NCBI GenBank assembly: GCA_964456985.1
Contig: CAYWDH010000019.1
Span: 1 to 45,621, forward strand
Origin: WJMT01 sp964456985
GTDB taxonomy: Bacteria > Acidobacteriota > Aminicenantia > Aminicenantales > Aminicenantaceae
DNA: 45,621 bases
Direction of reading: 5' to 3'
Within the stretch, counting starts at the first letter, position 1. Each line of letters opens with the position of its first letter. Positions 8,091 through 15,444 of this stretch are shown here, one piece after another. The notes under the pieces were generated by a model, which saw only the letters and a program-made list of their open reading frames with translations, did no database searches and was not told where the DNA came from. The position numbers were made by a program, and so were the translations under genes.

Positions 8091-9343
8091 TATCTTTTTT
8101 TCACGGTTATGGAATCGATTCTGTTTTTTGTGATTTTATCCACAATGAATAACAGATTATTGTATTTTATTTTCATATTTTCTTTAGGGAGTTCCCCGAA
8201 CAATGAGAACAAAAAACCTCCTATTGTTTCCATCTCTTTTGATTTTATTTCTGTGCCAAAGAGTTGATTGAACTTGTTCAATGGCATGTTTGCTTTAATT
8301 CGGAATGTCGTACTGCTTATTTTTTGATGGTGCTTTTTTTCTTTTTCATATTCATCGGAGATATCACCGAATATAAGCTCAAGCAGGTCCTCCATAGTCA
8401 CAAGCCCCTGTATGCCACCGTATTCATCCAGGACAATGGCAAAGGACATTTTCCTTCTTTGGAAAGTCCTAAAAAGTTCATCAGCTCTTTTATTAACAGG
8501 TGCAAAATAAGGTTCTCTCAGGATTTTGATCAGTGTTTTTTCCGAATCCTCTATTTCCTGTGTTTTTAATCCAATAAGATCCGTAGCAAAGAGGATCCCG
8601 ATTATATTATCACGGCTCTTTTTATATATGGGCACTTTGGAGTAATGACTTTTTTTAATGTTTTGGATCATTTCTTGTAAAGGCATTTCAAAGGGAAGGC
8701 AGAAGAGATTGGAGTGGGGGGTCATCACTTCATCAATGGTTGTGTCTCCAAAATCGAACACCTTAAAAATATACTTTTTTTCCGAGTCATCCAGAACTCC
8801 TTCTTTTTCGCTTTCCTCTACAATGGTTTTAACTATATCTTCATTGAGGATGCTTTCCCTCCTGGAGCTCTCCCTGACAAAAATATTGACCACTTGATCT
8901 GAAATTTTTTTGATAAACCATCTCAAAGGTCTTATCATGCTTTCGAAGATATGCAGAGGAGTTGTCACAGAGGAAGAGAATTTCTCATTATTATGAATGG
9001 CTATTGTTTTTGGTGTGATTTCGCCTAAAAGGAGCAGTAAGGGGAGCACAATTGCAATATTGATCCATGGAGTTTTTTGGCCAAATAGTTGGATAATGAT
9101 TCCTGCAGAAAGGGTAGATAAGGCAATGTTAACAAACTCGTTTCCTAAAAGGATGGTTATAATCAAGCTGCGGGGAGAATTCAATAATTTACGTATTTTA
9201 ATCCCTTTCTTCGGATTTTTCAGAACAATTTTTTCGATTTGATAGTGAGATAGCGAAAAGAAAGCGGTCTCAGAGCCTGAAAAGAAGGCTGATAGACAAA
9301 GGAGGAGAAATAAAATCAAGAATTCTATATAGAGAGAAACCAT
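8090..9343 (-). CDS. CNNM/CorC-family membrane protein with CBS pair, paralogue of the next gene
   Basis: This 417-aa protein has the same order of domains as its downstream neighbour. The DUF21 membrane domain has SAFFSGSETAFFSLSHYQIEK near residue 18. The CBS pair includes IDEVMTPHSNLFCLP and VLDEYGGIQGLVTMEDLLELIFGDI. The C-terminal domain has METIGGFLFSLFGELPKEN. The two differ at many positions, so the duplication looks old rather than recent. It is the first gene of the pair and has a good minus-strand promoter about 55 nt upstream. Magnesium or other cation homeostasis is the likely role by family, but neither transport nor sensing can be read from the sequence alone. Confidence 0.88.
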   Translation of the reverse strand: MVSLYIEFLILFLLLCLSAFFSGSETAFFSLSHYQIEKIVLKNPKKGIKIRKLLNSPRSLIITILLGNEFVNIALSTLSAGIIIQLFGQKTPWINIAIVLPLLLLLGEITPKTIAIHNNEKFSSSVTTPLHIFESMIRPLRWFIKKISDQVVNIFVRESSRRESILNEDIVKTIVEESEKEGVLDDSEKKYIFKVFDFGDTTIDEVMTPHSNLFCLPFEMPLQEMIQNIKKSHYSKVPIYKKSRDNIIGILFATDLIGLKTQEIEDSEKTLIKILREPYFAPVNKRADELFRTFQRRKMSFAIVLDEYGGIQGLVTMEDLLELIFGDISDEYEKEKKHHQKISSTTFRIKANMPLNKFNQLFGTEIKSKEMETIGGFLFSLFGELPKENMKIKYNNLLFIVDKITKNRIDSITVKKR

Positions 9344-9397
9344 CCTGGGTTAATAGAGTCACCACAAAAATTTGGAGTCCATATATTCCATGTCCTT

Positions 9398-9425
9398 AAT
9401 ATACCAGGTGAGTCCGGATTGTCAA
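9398..9425 (-). promoter_or_regulatory. Sigma-70-type promoter of the CNNM gene pair
   Basis: On the minus strand a perfect TTGACA (9420-9425) and TATATT (9398-9403) are separated by 16 bp, about 55 nt upstream of the first CNNM-family start codon. Confidence 0.7.
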
Positions 9426-9510
9426 ATCACAAATTCTTATTGATTGATTGAATTGGTTGACTTTTTTCATTTAATATATTCTTTGGTTTTTAATTGCGTG
9501 TTATTCTTAG

Positions 9511-9516
9511 TATAAT
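9511..9516 (+). promoter_or_regulatory. Possible -10 box for the response regulator
   Basis: A perfect TATAAT lies 32 nt upstream of the response-regulator start. No good -35 box is found at 16-18 bp spacing, so this is a weak or activator-dependent promoter candidate only. Confidence 0.4.
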
Positions 9517-9547
9517 GAAAGCTAATAAATAAAAAACAGGATTTTAA

Positions 9548-9940
9548 ATGGGGATAAAGATTGTGGTTGTTGATGACGACAGAACGACTCTGGCTATTGT
9601 GGAGAAAACATTGATTATGAAGGGATTTTGGGTATACAGTGCAAGAGATGGGGAAGAGGGATTTGAATTGATAAAAAAAGAGAAGCCAGCATTAGTGATC
9701 AGTGACATGCTGATGCCCAAATTACACGGTGTTGATCTGTGCAAGAAAATAAAAAATTCCGATGATTATAAAAATATAAAGGTCATCTTGATGACAGCCG
9801 TCTATAAAGGCAATCTGGCCTTAAAACACGAAGCCAAAGAATGCGGAGCTGAAGATATTATGAATAAACCATTGGATATGAAACTGATGCTAAAAAAGAT
9901 TTATGAAGTACTGGATATAAGCAACGATGATCTTGTTTAA
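9548..9940 (+). CDS. Single-domain response regulator (CheY-like receiver)
   Basis: This 130-aa protein consists of a receiver domain alone. The acidic pocket residues Asp10 and Asp11 (VVVDDDRTT), the phosphorylated Asp53 (VISDMLMPK), Thr83 (ILMTA) and Lys107 (MNKPLD) are all present, so it should accept phosphate from a histidine kinase. No output domain follows, so it probably acts by protein contact, as a phosphorelay intermediate or as a motility-type regulator. No histidine kinase is in the window. Its stop codon overlaps that of the convergent C69 peptidase gene by 4 bases. Confidence 0.92.
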   Translation: MGIKIVVVDDDRTTLAIVEKTLIMKGFWVYSARDGEEGFELIKKEKPALVISDMLMPKLHGVDLCKKIKNSDDYKNIKVILMTAVYKGNLALKHEAKECGAEDIMNKPLDMKLMLKKIYEVLDISNDDLV

Positions 9941-11706
9941 TGCTTTTTCTGTTCGGTTGGTTTTAATTTATTGTATTCAACCAGAAGCTTAAGCCACCAC
10001 TCCGGATATTCCATCGCTCTTCTTTTTCTTTCTTTGACATCATAATCCCAGAGGTGGTTGAATCGTACCAGCAAGTAATCACCGAGCTCCCACCAGGCAT
10101 CAATGACCAGCTCCGCGTTATTGTTGCAGTAGTCAGTCAAAAAGTTGGTCGCCAGTGACGGATCTTCGTTATAAAGCTCTTCCGCATATTCATCGATCAG
10201 GTGTGTCCTGTCAACAGCTGTTTTTTCCCATTTCTGCTGATACTCTCTGACATCTTTTATGGCGTGCGAATAAACAACCTGTGTGTGAAAATCAACATAG
10301 TCAAACGCCCATCTTGCAGAGTCCCTGTCAAACTTCCAGTGGTCTCCGATCTCAAAGGATCGGGGAATCCTCTTGATTCCTATATAGAACGGCATATAGC
10401 AGGAAGTGTCCTGAGCACCGAAAGCTAGCCAGACAAGTCCTCCAATTGGATCGGGGAGCCAGTCCCTGCATTGGATCACGGTCACATATTCAGCGCGGTT
10501 GACACTGATAACCCGCGAAGTGCTGTATCTTTTGCCTTCCAGTTCAAATCCATACGGAAGGTGATTGGGATTGCTGAAAGCCCCTCCCTGAAGTCCTCTG
10601 GCAGGATAATAGGGAGTTCCTTCAAATTTGTCTCTGGTCATCTTCATTACATCATACACGGAGAGCTTTTTATCAGGTTTAACAGAGAAGGGGAGTTCCA
10701 TATTTGGAGTATCAGGGCTGAAGTTTCTTGATGGGGCTACCAGGTCAAAGAACCGCCACATGCGGGCTCTTGAACCATTGCTGCTCTCTGCGCTGTATTC
10801 AGAGGGGGAGTACGATTTCTTCCAGCTGAAAGGTTCCCCGCTTTCAGGATCATAAAAGCCCTGTTCCACTGCAAAAGAGATGACGTTCGGAGAAGCCATG
10901 AAGTAGTCGGGGTTGTCAAGGTCGATTTCTCCGATCCGGGATTCATTGGGACATACGCTCACATGGTCGTCGGGAACTCTCTGAGCACACCACACAGCTC
11001 CTGGCTTACCGCTTTCCGGAGTCCAGAGGGGACCGACAGGCATGATCTCAAAAATCCAGACCTCATTCGGATCAGAGAGAGCCAGCATCTCGCCCGTATC
11101 TGTATAGCCGTATCCGTATTTTTCTCCCAACTCTCCCATTATTTTCACAGCTTCCCGCGCTGTTTTGGCTCTTTCCATCGCGATCAAAGTCAGCATGGTG
11201 ATATCGCACTTTGCCGTAGGAGTGGGATTATTCATTTTTTCCCGGCACCCTATGGTCGATTCTCCCAGGGCGACCTGCTGGTCGTTCATATAGCCAAAGG
11301 CACCATGGAAATAAGAATAGGTATGACTGACCTGCGGGATTTCAAGCCCTGTGAAGTCATCTTTATATTTTTCCCATTTAAGGCCTCCATCCGGCTCCCA
11401 GGTTCTGAACTGATTGATGTAGTATATTTTTCGTTTTGAACCTTCTTCATAGTCTGCTGCCGGGATATAACGCCATGTCCAATCACAGAGACCGCAGTCA
11501 CAGGTGTGTGTGCTCATGACAGAGCCGTCTGTTGAGGCATCCTTTCCGACAATAATGACCGTGCATCCGTCCGTAGGGATGATATCTGTTTTTTCACGGA
11601 TTTCAGAATGAGCAAAAGAAATGAAGAACAGGAGAAGAAGCAAAGAGATCAAGCTCAGTTTTTTAAAAGATGTATTCTTTTTTCCCAATTTTTTCCTCCT
11701 TTTCAT
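9937..11706 (-). CDS. Exported C69-family dipeptidase-like hydrolase (PepD-type, Ntn fold)
   Basis: This 589-aa protein starts with a basic, hydrophobic signal sequence (about residues 1-34) followed by a short propeptide. Cys48 in DGCTVIIVGKDASTDGSVM is the expected N-terminal nucleophile exposed by self-processing, as in the Ntn-hydrolase family C69. Further family blocks are GESTIGCREK, ALSDPNEVWIFEI and the C-terminal WLAFGAQDTSCYMPFY. Characterised members cleave dipeptides; the signal peptide suggests this one works in the periplasm, perhaps in peptide scavenging. A second C69 gene occurs at 17630-19171. A candidate promoter lies about 200 nt upstream, which would leave a long 5' leader. 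Confidence 0.88.
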   Translation of the reverse strand: MKRRKKLGKKNTSFKKLSLISLLLLLFFISFAHSEIREKTDIIPTDGCTVIIVGKDASTDGSVMSTHTCDCGLCDWTWRYIPAADYEEGSKRKIYYINQFRTWEPDGGLKWEKYKDDFTGLEIPQVSHTYSYFHGAFGYMNDQQVALGESTIGCREKMNNPTPTAKCDITMLTLIAMERAKTAREAVKIMGELGEKYGYGYTDTGEMLALSDPNEVWIFEIMPVGPLWTPESGKPGAVWCAQRVPDDHVSVCPNESRIGEIDLDNPDYFMASPNVISFAVEQGFYDPESGEPFSWKKSYSPSEYSAESSNGSRARMWRFFDLVAPSRNFSPDTPNMELPFSVKPDKKLSVYDVMKMTRDKFEGTPYYPARGLQGGAFSNPNHLPYGFELEGKRYSTSRVISVNRAEYVTVIQCRDWLPDPIGGLVWLAFGAQDTSCYMPFYIGIKRIPRSFEIGDHWKFDRDSARWAFDYVDFHTQVVYSHAIKDVREYQQKWEKTAVDRTHLIDEYAEELYNEDPSLATNFLTDYCNNNAELVIDAWWELGDYLLVRFNHLWDYDVKERKRRAMEYPEWWLKLLVEYNKLKPTEQKKH

Positions 11707-11903
11707 AGTTGGAACTTATTGTGTTCACTTTATCTGATCACTATGATATGTTTTTTTTAGCAGATGGTAAAGAAAAAAGCAATGTATCCGGAAACAAATT
11801 TCTCAGCTTAGAAACCAAATAGAGAAGTCCCTTACAAGGGATCTCATTAGAAAAGGATAGGCGAAGGGAAGGAAATAGAATAAGAATATTTTAAAAGGAG
11901 AGC

Positions 11904-11932
11904 ATTATAAAGGTGCCGGCTGATGTCAGCAA
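11904..11932 (-). promoter_or_regulatory. Candidate promoter for the C69 peptidase gene
   Basis: On the minus strand TTGCTG (11927-11932) and a perfect TATAAT (11904-11909) are spaced by 17 bp. The -35 match is weak. Its position inside the foldable block suggests that the block may overlap the promoter rather than lie in that leader. Confidence 0.4.
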
Positions 11933-11996
11933 AAGGGGGTTGATGATGGGAACCAAAAAGGTGGGGATTCTCTCCAGCCGGCCAAAAAGAATCATC
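11912..11996 (+). ncRNA. Candidate pseudoknotted RNA element, class unknown
   Basis: An outer stem of 8 perfect pairs joins GCCGGCTG (11915-11922) with CAGCCGGC (11975-11982). Inside it, GGTT (11938-11941) and AACC (11951-11954) close a 9-nt loop. The loop segment GATGAT (11942-11947) is complementary to ATCATC (11991-11996), which lies outside the outer stem, giving a possible pseudoknot. A-rich linkers separate the parts. I could not match it to a known riboswitch or small RNA. The same pairings are possible on the other strand, so the strand is a guess. Confidence 0.35.
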
Positions 11997-12114
11997 CTTA
12001 TTATAGCATAATCTTTCAAAAGTCAAATCTTTTTTTTATTTCCCATTTCTCCTGTGGCACATACATTGAATATTGACCGGAGAAAGGGAAAATGTTTAAA
12101 TAGGGAACAAGCCT

Positions 12115-12200
12115 GCCGGAGTGGCGAAATTGGCAGACGCGCTGGACTCAAAATCCAGTTCTCCTCACAGAGAGTGGGGGTTCGACTCCCCCCTCCGGCA
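12115..12200 (+). tRNA. tRNA-Leu, anticodon CAA
   Basis: The 86-nt gene folds as a class II tRNA. The acceptor stem is GCCGGAG with CTCCGGC and discriminator A. The anticodon stem CTGGA/TCCAG carries the loop CTCAAAA, so the anticodon is CAA, reading UUG. A long variable arm follows, then the T stem and loop GGGGG-TTCGACT-CCCCC. The 3' CCA is not encoded and must be added. The short open frame over it is spurious. Confidence 0.97.
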
Positions 12201-12212
12201 CTCTGTAAGTTC

Positions 12213-13282
12213 CTAGATCTTTTCGATTTCTTTTAAGAATTCATCCTTCATTTGTATTTTGATTTTATGGATCTGGCACACGTAATCCGGGATCTCTCCC
12301 AGGGGATATCCTGTAAAGGAGATATTCACGGGGCAGACCCCGCACTTTTCCAGGTAAGGGCAGAGAAAACAGTCCATATGCGGAGTTTTGAAACGATCCA
12401 TAGAGAGCTGTCTGTAGTTGGATGAAATCCGGGGATAGATTTTCTCATGGTTTGTTATAAATGTGTCCAGATCTCCAAAAAAGAAATCACCGTGTTTTTG
12501 GGTGCTATTGCCGTGGGATTTGTATTCCGGAAACAAGAAGCATCCCCATACATTTCCATCAGGCGTGATAGCCATTCTGTCCTGGCCCGCTGAGCAGTAG
12601 AAAAATCCCTTATCTTTTTTGGGTCTGAAATCCACAAGAGGGATATCACCTCTTGTTTTATACCGTTTTAACAGGATGTCTTTTAATTGATCCATTTCCT
12701 TTTTCAATTTATCAAGAGAGCTTTTTCTCCAGGGATTGATAAGGGAAAGAGAAAAGTGGAGATGATCCACTCCCAGATTTAAAATAAGCTGAATAGAATC
12801 CGAGATCTTATTCACTGTTTTCGGAGTGAAAACACTGTTGACTTCAAGATGGATATTTTGGCTGCTGAGCAGTTTTTTGATGTTTTGGACAATTAAATTC
12901 GTGCTTCCTTTTTTCCTCTGGATGTCCTGCGCTGATCCGTCAAAGCTGACGATGACCTTAAATCTGTTCTCACTCAGAAAACCAATAATATGATCAGATA
13001 AAAGGCTGGCGTTGGTGGTGAGGCTGAAGCCCGCCTTTTTATGGGATTTTTTATTCAGTTTTTTTAACAGATATATGGTCTTTTTTATGATATCGAATTC
13101 AAGAAGAGGTTCCCCCCCATAAAAGCTCAGATAAAAAGGGCTTTTTAATCTGGGTAAAAAAAATTTAAAGCTTTCTCAATTGTGGATATGTCCATACGGC
13201 TTCGGTTTTTTTTCTTGTAACAATAAACACACTTATAATTACATGATTCAGTTACAATCAAGCTTAAATCAGAAAAGTTCAT
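12213..13282 (-). CDS. Radical SAM/SPASM enzyme, interrupted by an apparent -1 frameshift at a T8 run
   Basis: Read from ATG at 13282, the protein opens with the radical SAM cluster motif CNYKCVYCY (CxxxCxxC). The frame then runs through eight T residues (13156-13163, minus strand) into a stop at 13147-13145. Slipping back one base at the run restores SFYGGEPLL, the SAM-binding GGE motif, and continues for about 310 residues to the stop at 12213. The C-terminal part has a SPASM-like set of cysteines: YCSAGQDRMAITPDGNVWGC and CFLCPYLEKCGVCP. Combined length is about 356 aa. The ATG overlaps the stop of a 66-aa gene (ATGA). Such enzymes commonly modify a ribosomal peptide encoded beside them. 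The break could be a sequencing or assembly indel, a true mutation, or programmed slippage. Confidence 0.75.
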
Positions 13283-13479
13283 GTCTTTATGAGCAAAGCT
13301 CCTTCCGGACAATTTTCCCCTTTGGCTGGCTGTGGTTCCCCTTTAAATGTCCGGTCCAGATAATCGATGGCTCCTTCAGCTTTTGTTTTCAAGTCACCTG
13401 GAGACAAGTCCTTCACTATCTCCGTCAGTATCTCAAGACACTTTTGAACATTGGGAGTGACTTTAATTTTCTTTGCCAT
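13279..13479 (-). CDS. Small 66-aa protein, candidate precursor peptide for the adjacent radical SAM enzyme
   Basis: I do not recognise this protein from any family. It has a strong ribosome binding site (AAAGGAG, 7 nt before ATG). Its start lies within the last 17 nt of the HTH/TPR gene and its stop overlaps the radical SAM start by 4 nt, so it is a real, translationally coupled gene. The first ~45 residues are predicted helical and charged, like a leader. The tail is Pro/Gly-rich (FKGEPQPAKGENCPEG) with Cys57; a second Cys is at residue 14. That arrangement fits a ribosomally made, post-translationally modified peptide, but the protein could also be a structural partner of the enzyme. Confidence 0.65.
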   Translation of the reverse strand: MAKKIKVTPNVQKCLEILTEIVKDLSPGDLKTKAEGAIDYLDRTFKGEPQPAKGENCPEGALLIKT

Positions 13480-15271
13480 TATTTTCTCCTTTCATATATG
13501 TTTTAAATCTTTTTTCATTTCTCACATTGTCAAAATTTTTATCAATTTCCGTGTATTTCCAGTCTATATAATAATTATATTTTGAAGGGATGTTTTCAAA
13601 GTGTTTCTTCAGATGTTCGTATCCGGATTCCTTTTCATTCAGTCCGAAGTGTATGGAAGCCAGTTTTAAATCATCCTCCTTTGTCGTGTTTTCAGGGGAG
13701 AGAAGCTCGATCCTTTTGATTGTTTTATGAACTTTATCCCTTTCTCCCATTCTGGATAAGATCATTGAAAGGAAAAAGAGGGAATCTATTTTTAGTTTGA
13801 GATTTGCGTTTTCAAATTGATGGAAGATAAAACTGCTTTTATCCAGATCTCCCATATAATAATAAATTTCACCCAGCCTGAATTTTGTAAAGGAGGAGGG
13901 ATTGTTTCTTTCCATTTGTTTGCACACATCCAAAGCTTTATCAAATTCTTTATTGAGCATCAATAATTCTGCATATACTATATTATTGAAAGAGGCCGGG
14001 CTTAGAAGATAGCTGTTCTCTTTATATTCAAGTGCCTTTTTAAAGTTTTGGATATCTCCTTTTTCCCCGAATTTAAGAAAGTACCAGTATCCCACTATGG
14101 AATTGAGCTGAGCATGATAATGGTATTTATCTGTGCCTTCTTTAACAAGCATTTCAATTTGAGCTGTGTTGTCTTCGCCGTATCCGACCAGCTTGACCAG
14201 TTTGACTTCGATAGCAGTGGAGTAAAATTCAGCGTAGTCAGAAGATAAGGAACGGGCTTTATTTAAAAAAGATTCGGCTTTGTCGACCCATTTTCTATCA
14301 AAATCCCATTCAAAATTGACATAATTTGAGTAGCACTGAGCTAATCCTATATAGGGAAGCGCGAAATGACTGTCGATTTCTATGGCTTTGTTAAAAAAAT
14401 CAATCGCTATTTCATTTGATTCCGGTGTACATTTCCCGGTCAGGTATTTTCCGCTGGTGTAAAGCTTCCAAGGATCGCTGTCTTCTTTTTTCATATTATT
14501 GAGTATGTATTCACCCTTTAAATAATTAATGATGGAATCGTTATCTATATAGCTTCCCAGAAACGGCATGTCTGAATCTTCATCATCTAGTAATTCTGTT
14601 ATTTTCAGATAAGTACTTTCAATGATATGAGTGATATTCTTTTCAGGAGAATCAAATTTTTTCTCCCATACTTTGGAATGATCGCTGGCATTCATAAGCT
14701 CTAAAAGAATACAGACTTCTTTGTTCTGATTTATTGTTTTTCCTTTTAACAGATATTCAGCACCCAATAATTTTTTAATATTTTTTTGATTTTTTGTGAT
14801 ATCCGGTTTCATTTCTTCATAGTCATATGGAATGACTTTCAAATCATTGATAAGCAGAAGCCTGTTGATTATTTCATTTGTGATGCCTTCGCATATGTAG
14901 TCAAGGTGGGGTGATTCTTCTAAATTTTCTATGGGGAAAACAGCTAAGGTGGACAGGCCCGTAGATATGTCAGGGGATGAATGATTCGAATTGATATAGA
15001 GATAAAATGATAAGAACGGTACAATCAGGCAAACCAGCACAATATAAGTCCATTTGTTTGTAAGAAGGGAATATTTGTAATGATTGTTTGTTTTAACTTT
15101 AAGCCATTTGTCTATTTCAGATTTGTAGGCAAACACTCTTGAATAAGCAGATCTTTCATCTATTTTATGTACGGGAAGAGAATACAGATTTTTCCATCTT
15201 GTGCATGTTCTTATGTCTCTTTTCAGATATTCAGAGATTTCTTTCCAGGAGTCTAATCGGTCTTGATTCAT
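13463..15271 (-). CDS. Membrane-anchored HTH plus TolB/FlgO-like and TPR protein
   Basis: This 602-aa protein has an N-terminal helix-turn-helix-like segment (SWKEISEYLKRDIRTCTRWK to SEIDKWL, residues 8-57) and one transmembrane helix at about 72-92. A domain starting LAVFPIENLEESPHLDYICEGI resembles the domain found before TPRs in adenylate-cyclase-like and TolB-like proteins (about 105-215). Tetratricopeptide-like helical repeats cover the last ~330 residues, for example FFNKAIEIDSHFALPYIGLA. The layout is common in Acidobacteriota-like genomes, where it is thought to act as a membrane-spanning regulator. It is the first gene of the operon with the 66-aa peptide and the radical SAM enzyme, and probably controls or scaffolds that system. 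Confidence 0.75.
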   Translation of the reverse strand: MNQDRLDSWKEISEYLKRDIRTCTRWKNLYSLPVHKIDERSAYSRVFAYKSEIDKWLKVKTNNHYKYSLLTNKWTYIVLVCLIVPFLSFYLYINSNHSSPDISTGLSTLAVFPIENLEESPHLDYICEGITNEIINRLLLINDLKVIPYDYEEMKPDITKNQKNIKKLLGAEYLLKGKTINQNKEVCILLELMNASDHSKVWEKKFDSPEKNITHIIESTYLKITELLDDEDSDMPFLGSYIDNDSIINYLKGEYILNNMKKEDSDPWKLYTSGKYLTGKCTPESNEIAIDFFNKAIEIDSHFALPYIGLAQCYSNYVNFEWDFDRKWVDKAESFLNKARSLSSDYAEFYSTAIEVKLVKLVGYGEDNTAQIEMLVKEGTDKYHYHAQLNSIVGYWYFLKFGEKGDIQNFKKALEYKENSYLLSPASFNNIVYAELLMLNKEFDKALDVCKQMERNNPSSFTKFRLGEIYYYMGDLDKSSFIFHQFENANLKLKIDSLFFLSMILSRMGERDKVHKTIKRIELLSPENTTKEDDLKLASIHFGLNEKESGYEHLKKHFENIPSKYNYYIDWKYTEIDKNFDNVRNEKRFKTYMKGENNGKEN

Positions 15272-15444
15272 TTTCTCTTCCCTTGATTGCTTCTTTAATA
15301 AATTAGCATGAATGGGATAGAAAAATCAATGTTTTATAAAGGACTTTCAGGGATTTGTTGCAAATCATATGGTTTCCTGATAAAAATATACTGAATTTTT
15401 GATAGGAATACAGTGAGCTAAAGATTAAATTTCGAGAGATGATT

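Larger units (their letters stand above)
11707..12114. other. Gene-free spacer containing a candidate structured RNA
   Basis: No coding sequence is convincing here. The region lies between the minus-strand C69 gene and the plus-strand tRNA. It holds a candidate promoter for the C69 gene (11904-11932) and a GC-rich foldable block at 11912-11996, described separately. The remainder is AT-rich and I see nothing else in it. Confidence 0.5.

Noticed and set aside
10963..11439. 158-aa open frame antisense to the C69 peptidase gene
   Set aside because: The minus strand encodes conserved family motifs across the same bases; the plus-strand frame shows none.
11912..11996. Fluoride riboswitch, suggested by a GGCTGATG stretch
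   Set aside because: The remaining conserved bases and the stem order do not match, and no fluoride-related gene is adjacent.
12054..12236. 60-aa open frame on the plus strand
   Set aside because: It runs through the tRNA-Leu gene; the apparent peptide is a translation of the tRNA.
12213..12815. Treating the C-terminal SPASM part as a free-standing 200-aa gene from a GTG
   Set aside because: Coding sequence with radical SAM motifs continues upstream in the same frame to the T8 run, and there is no start signal at the GTG.
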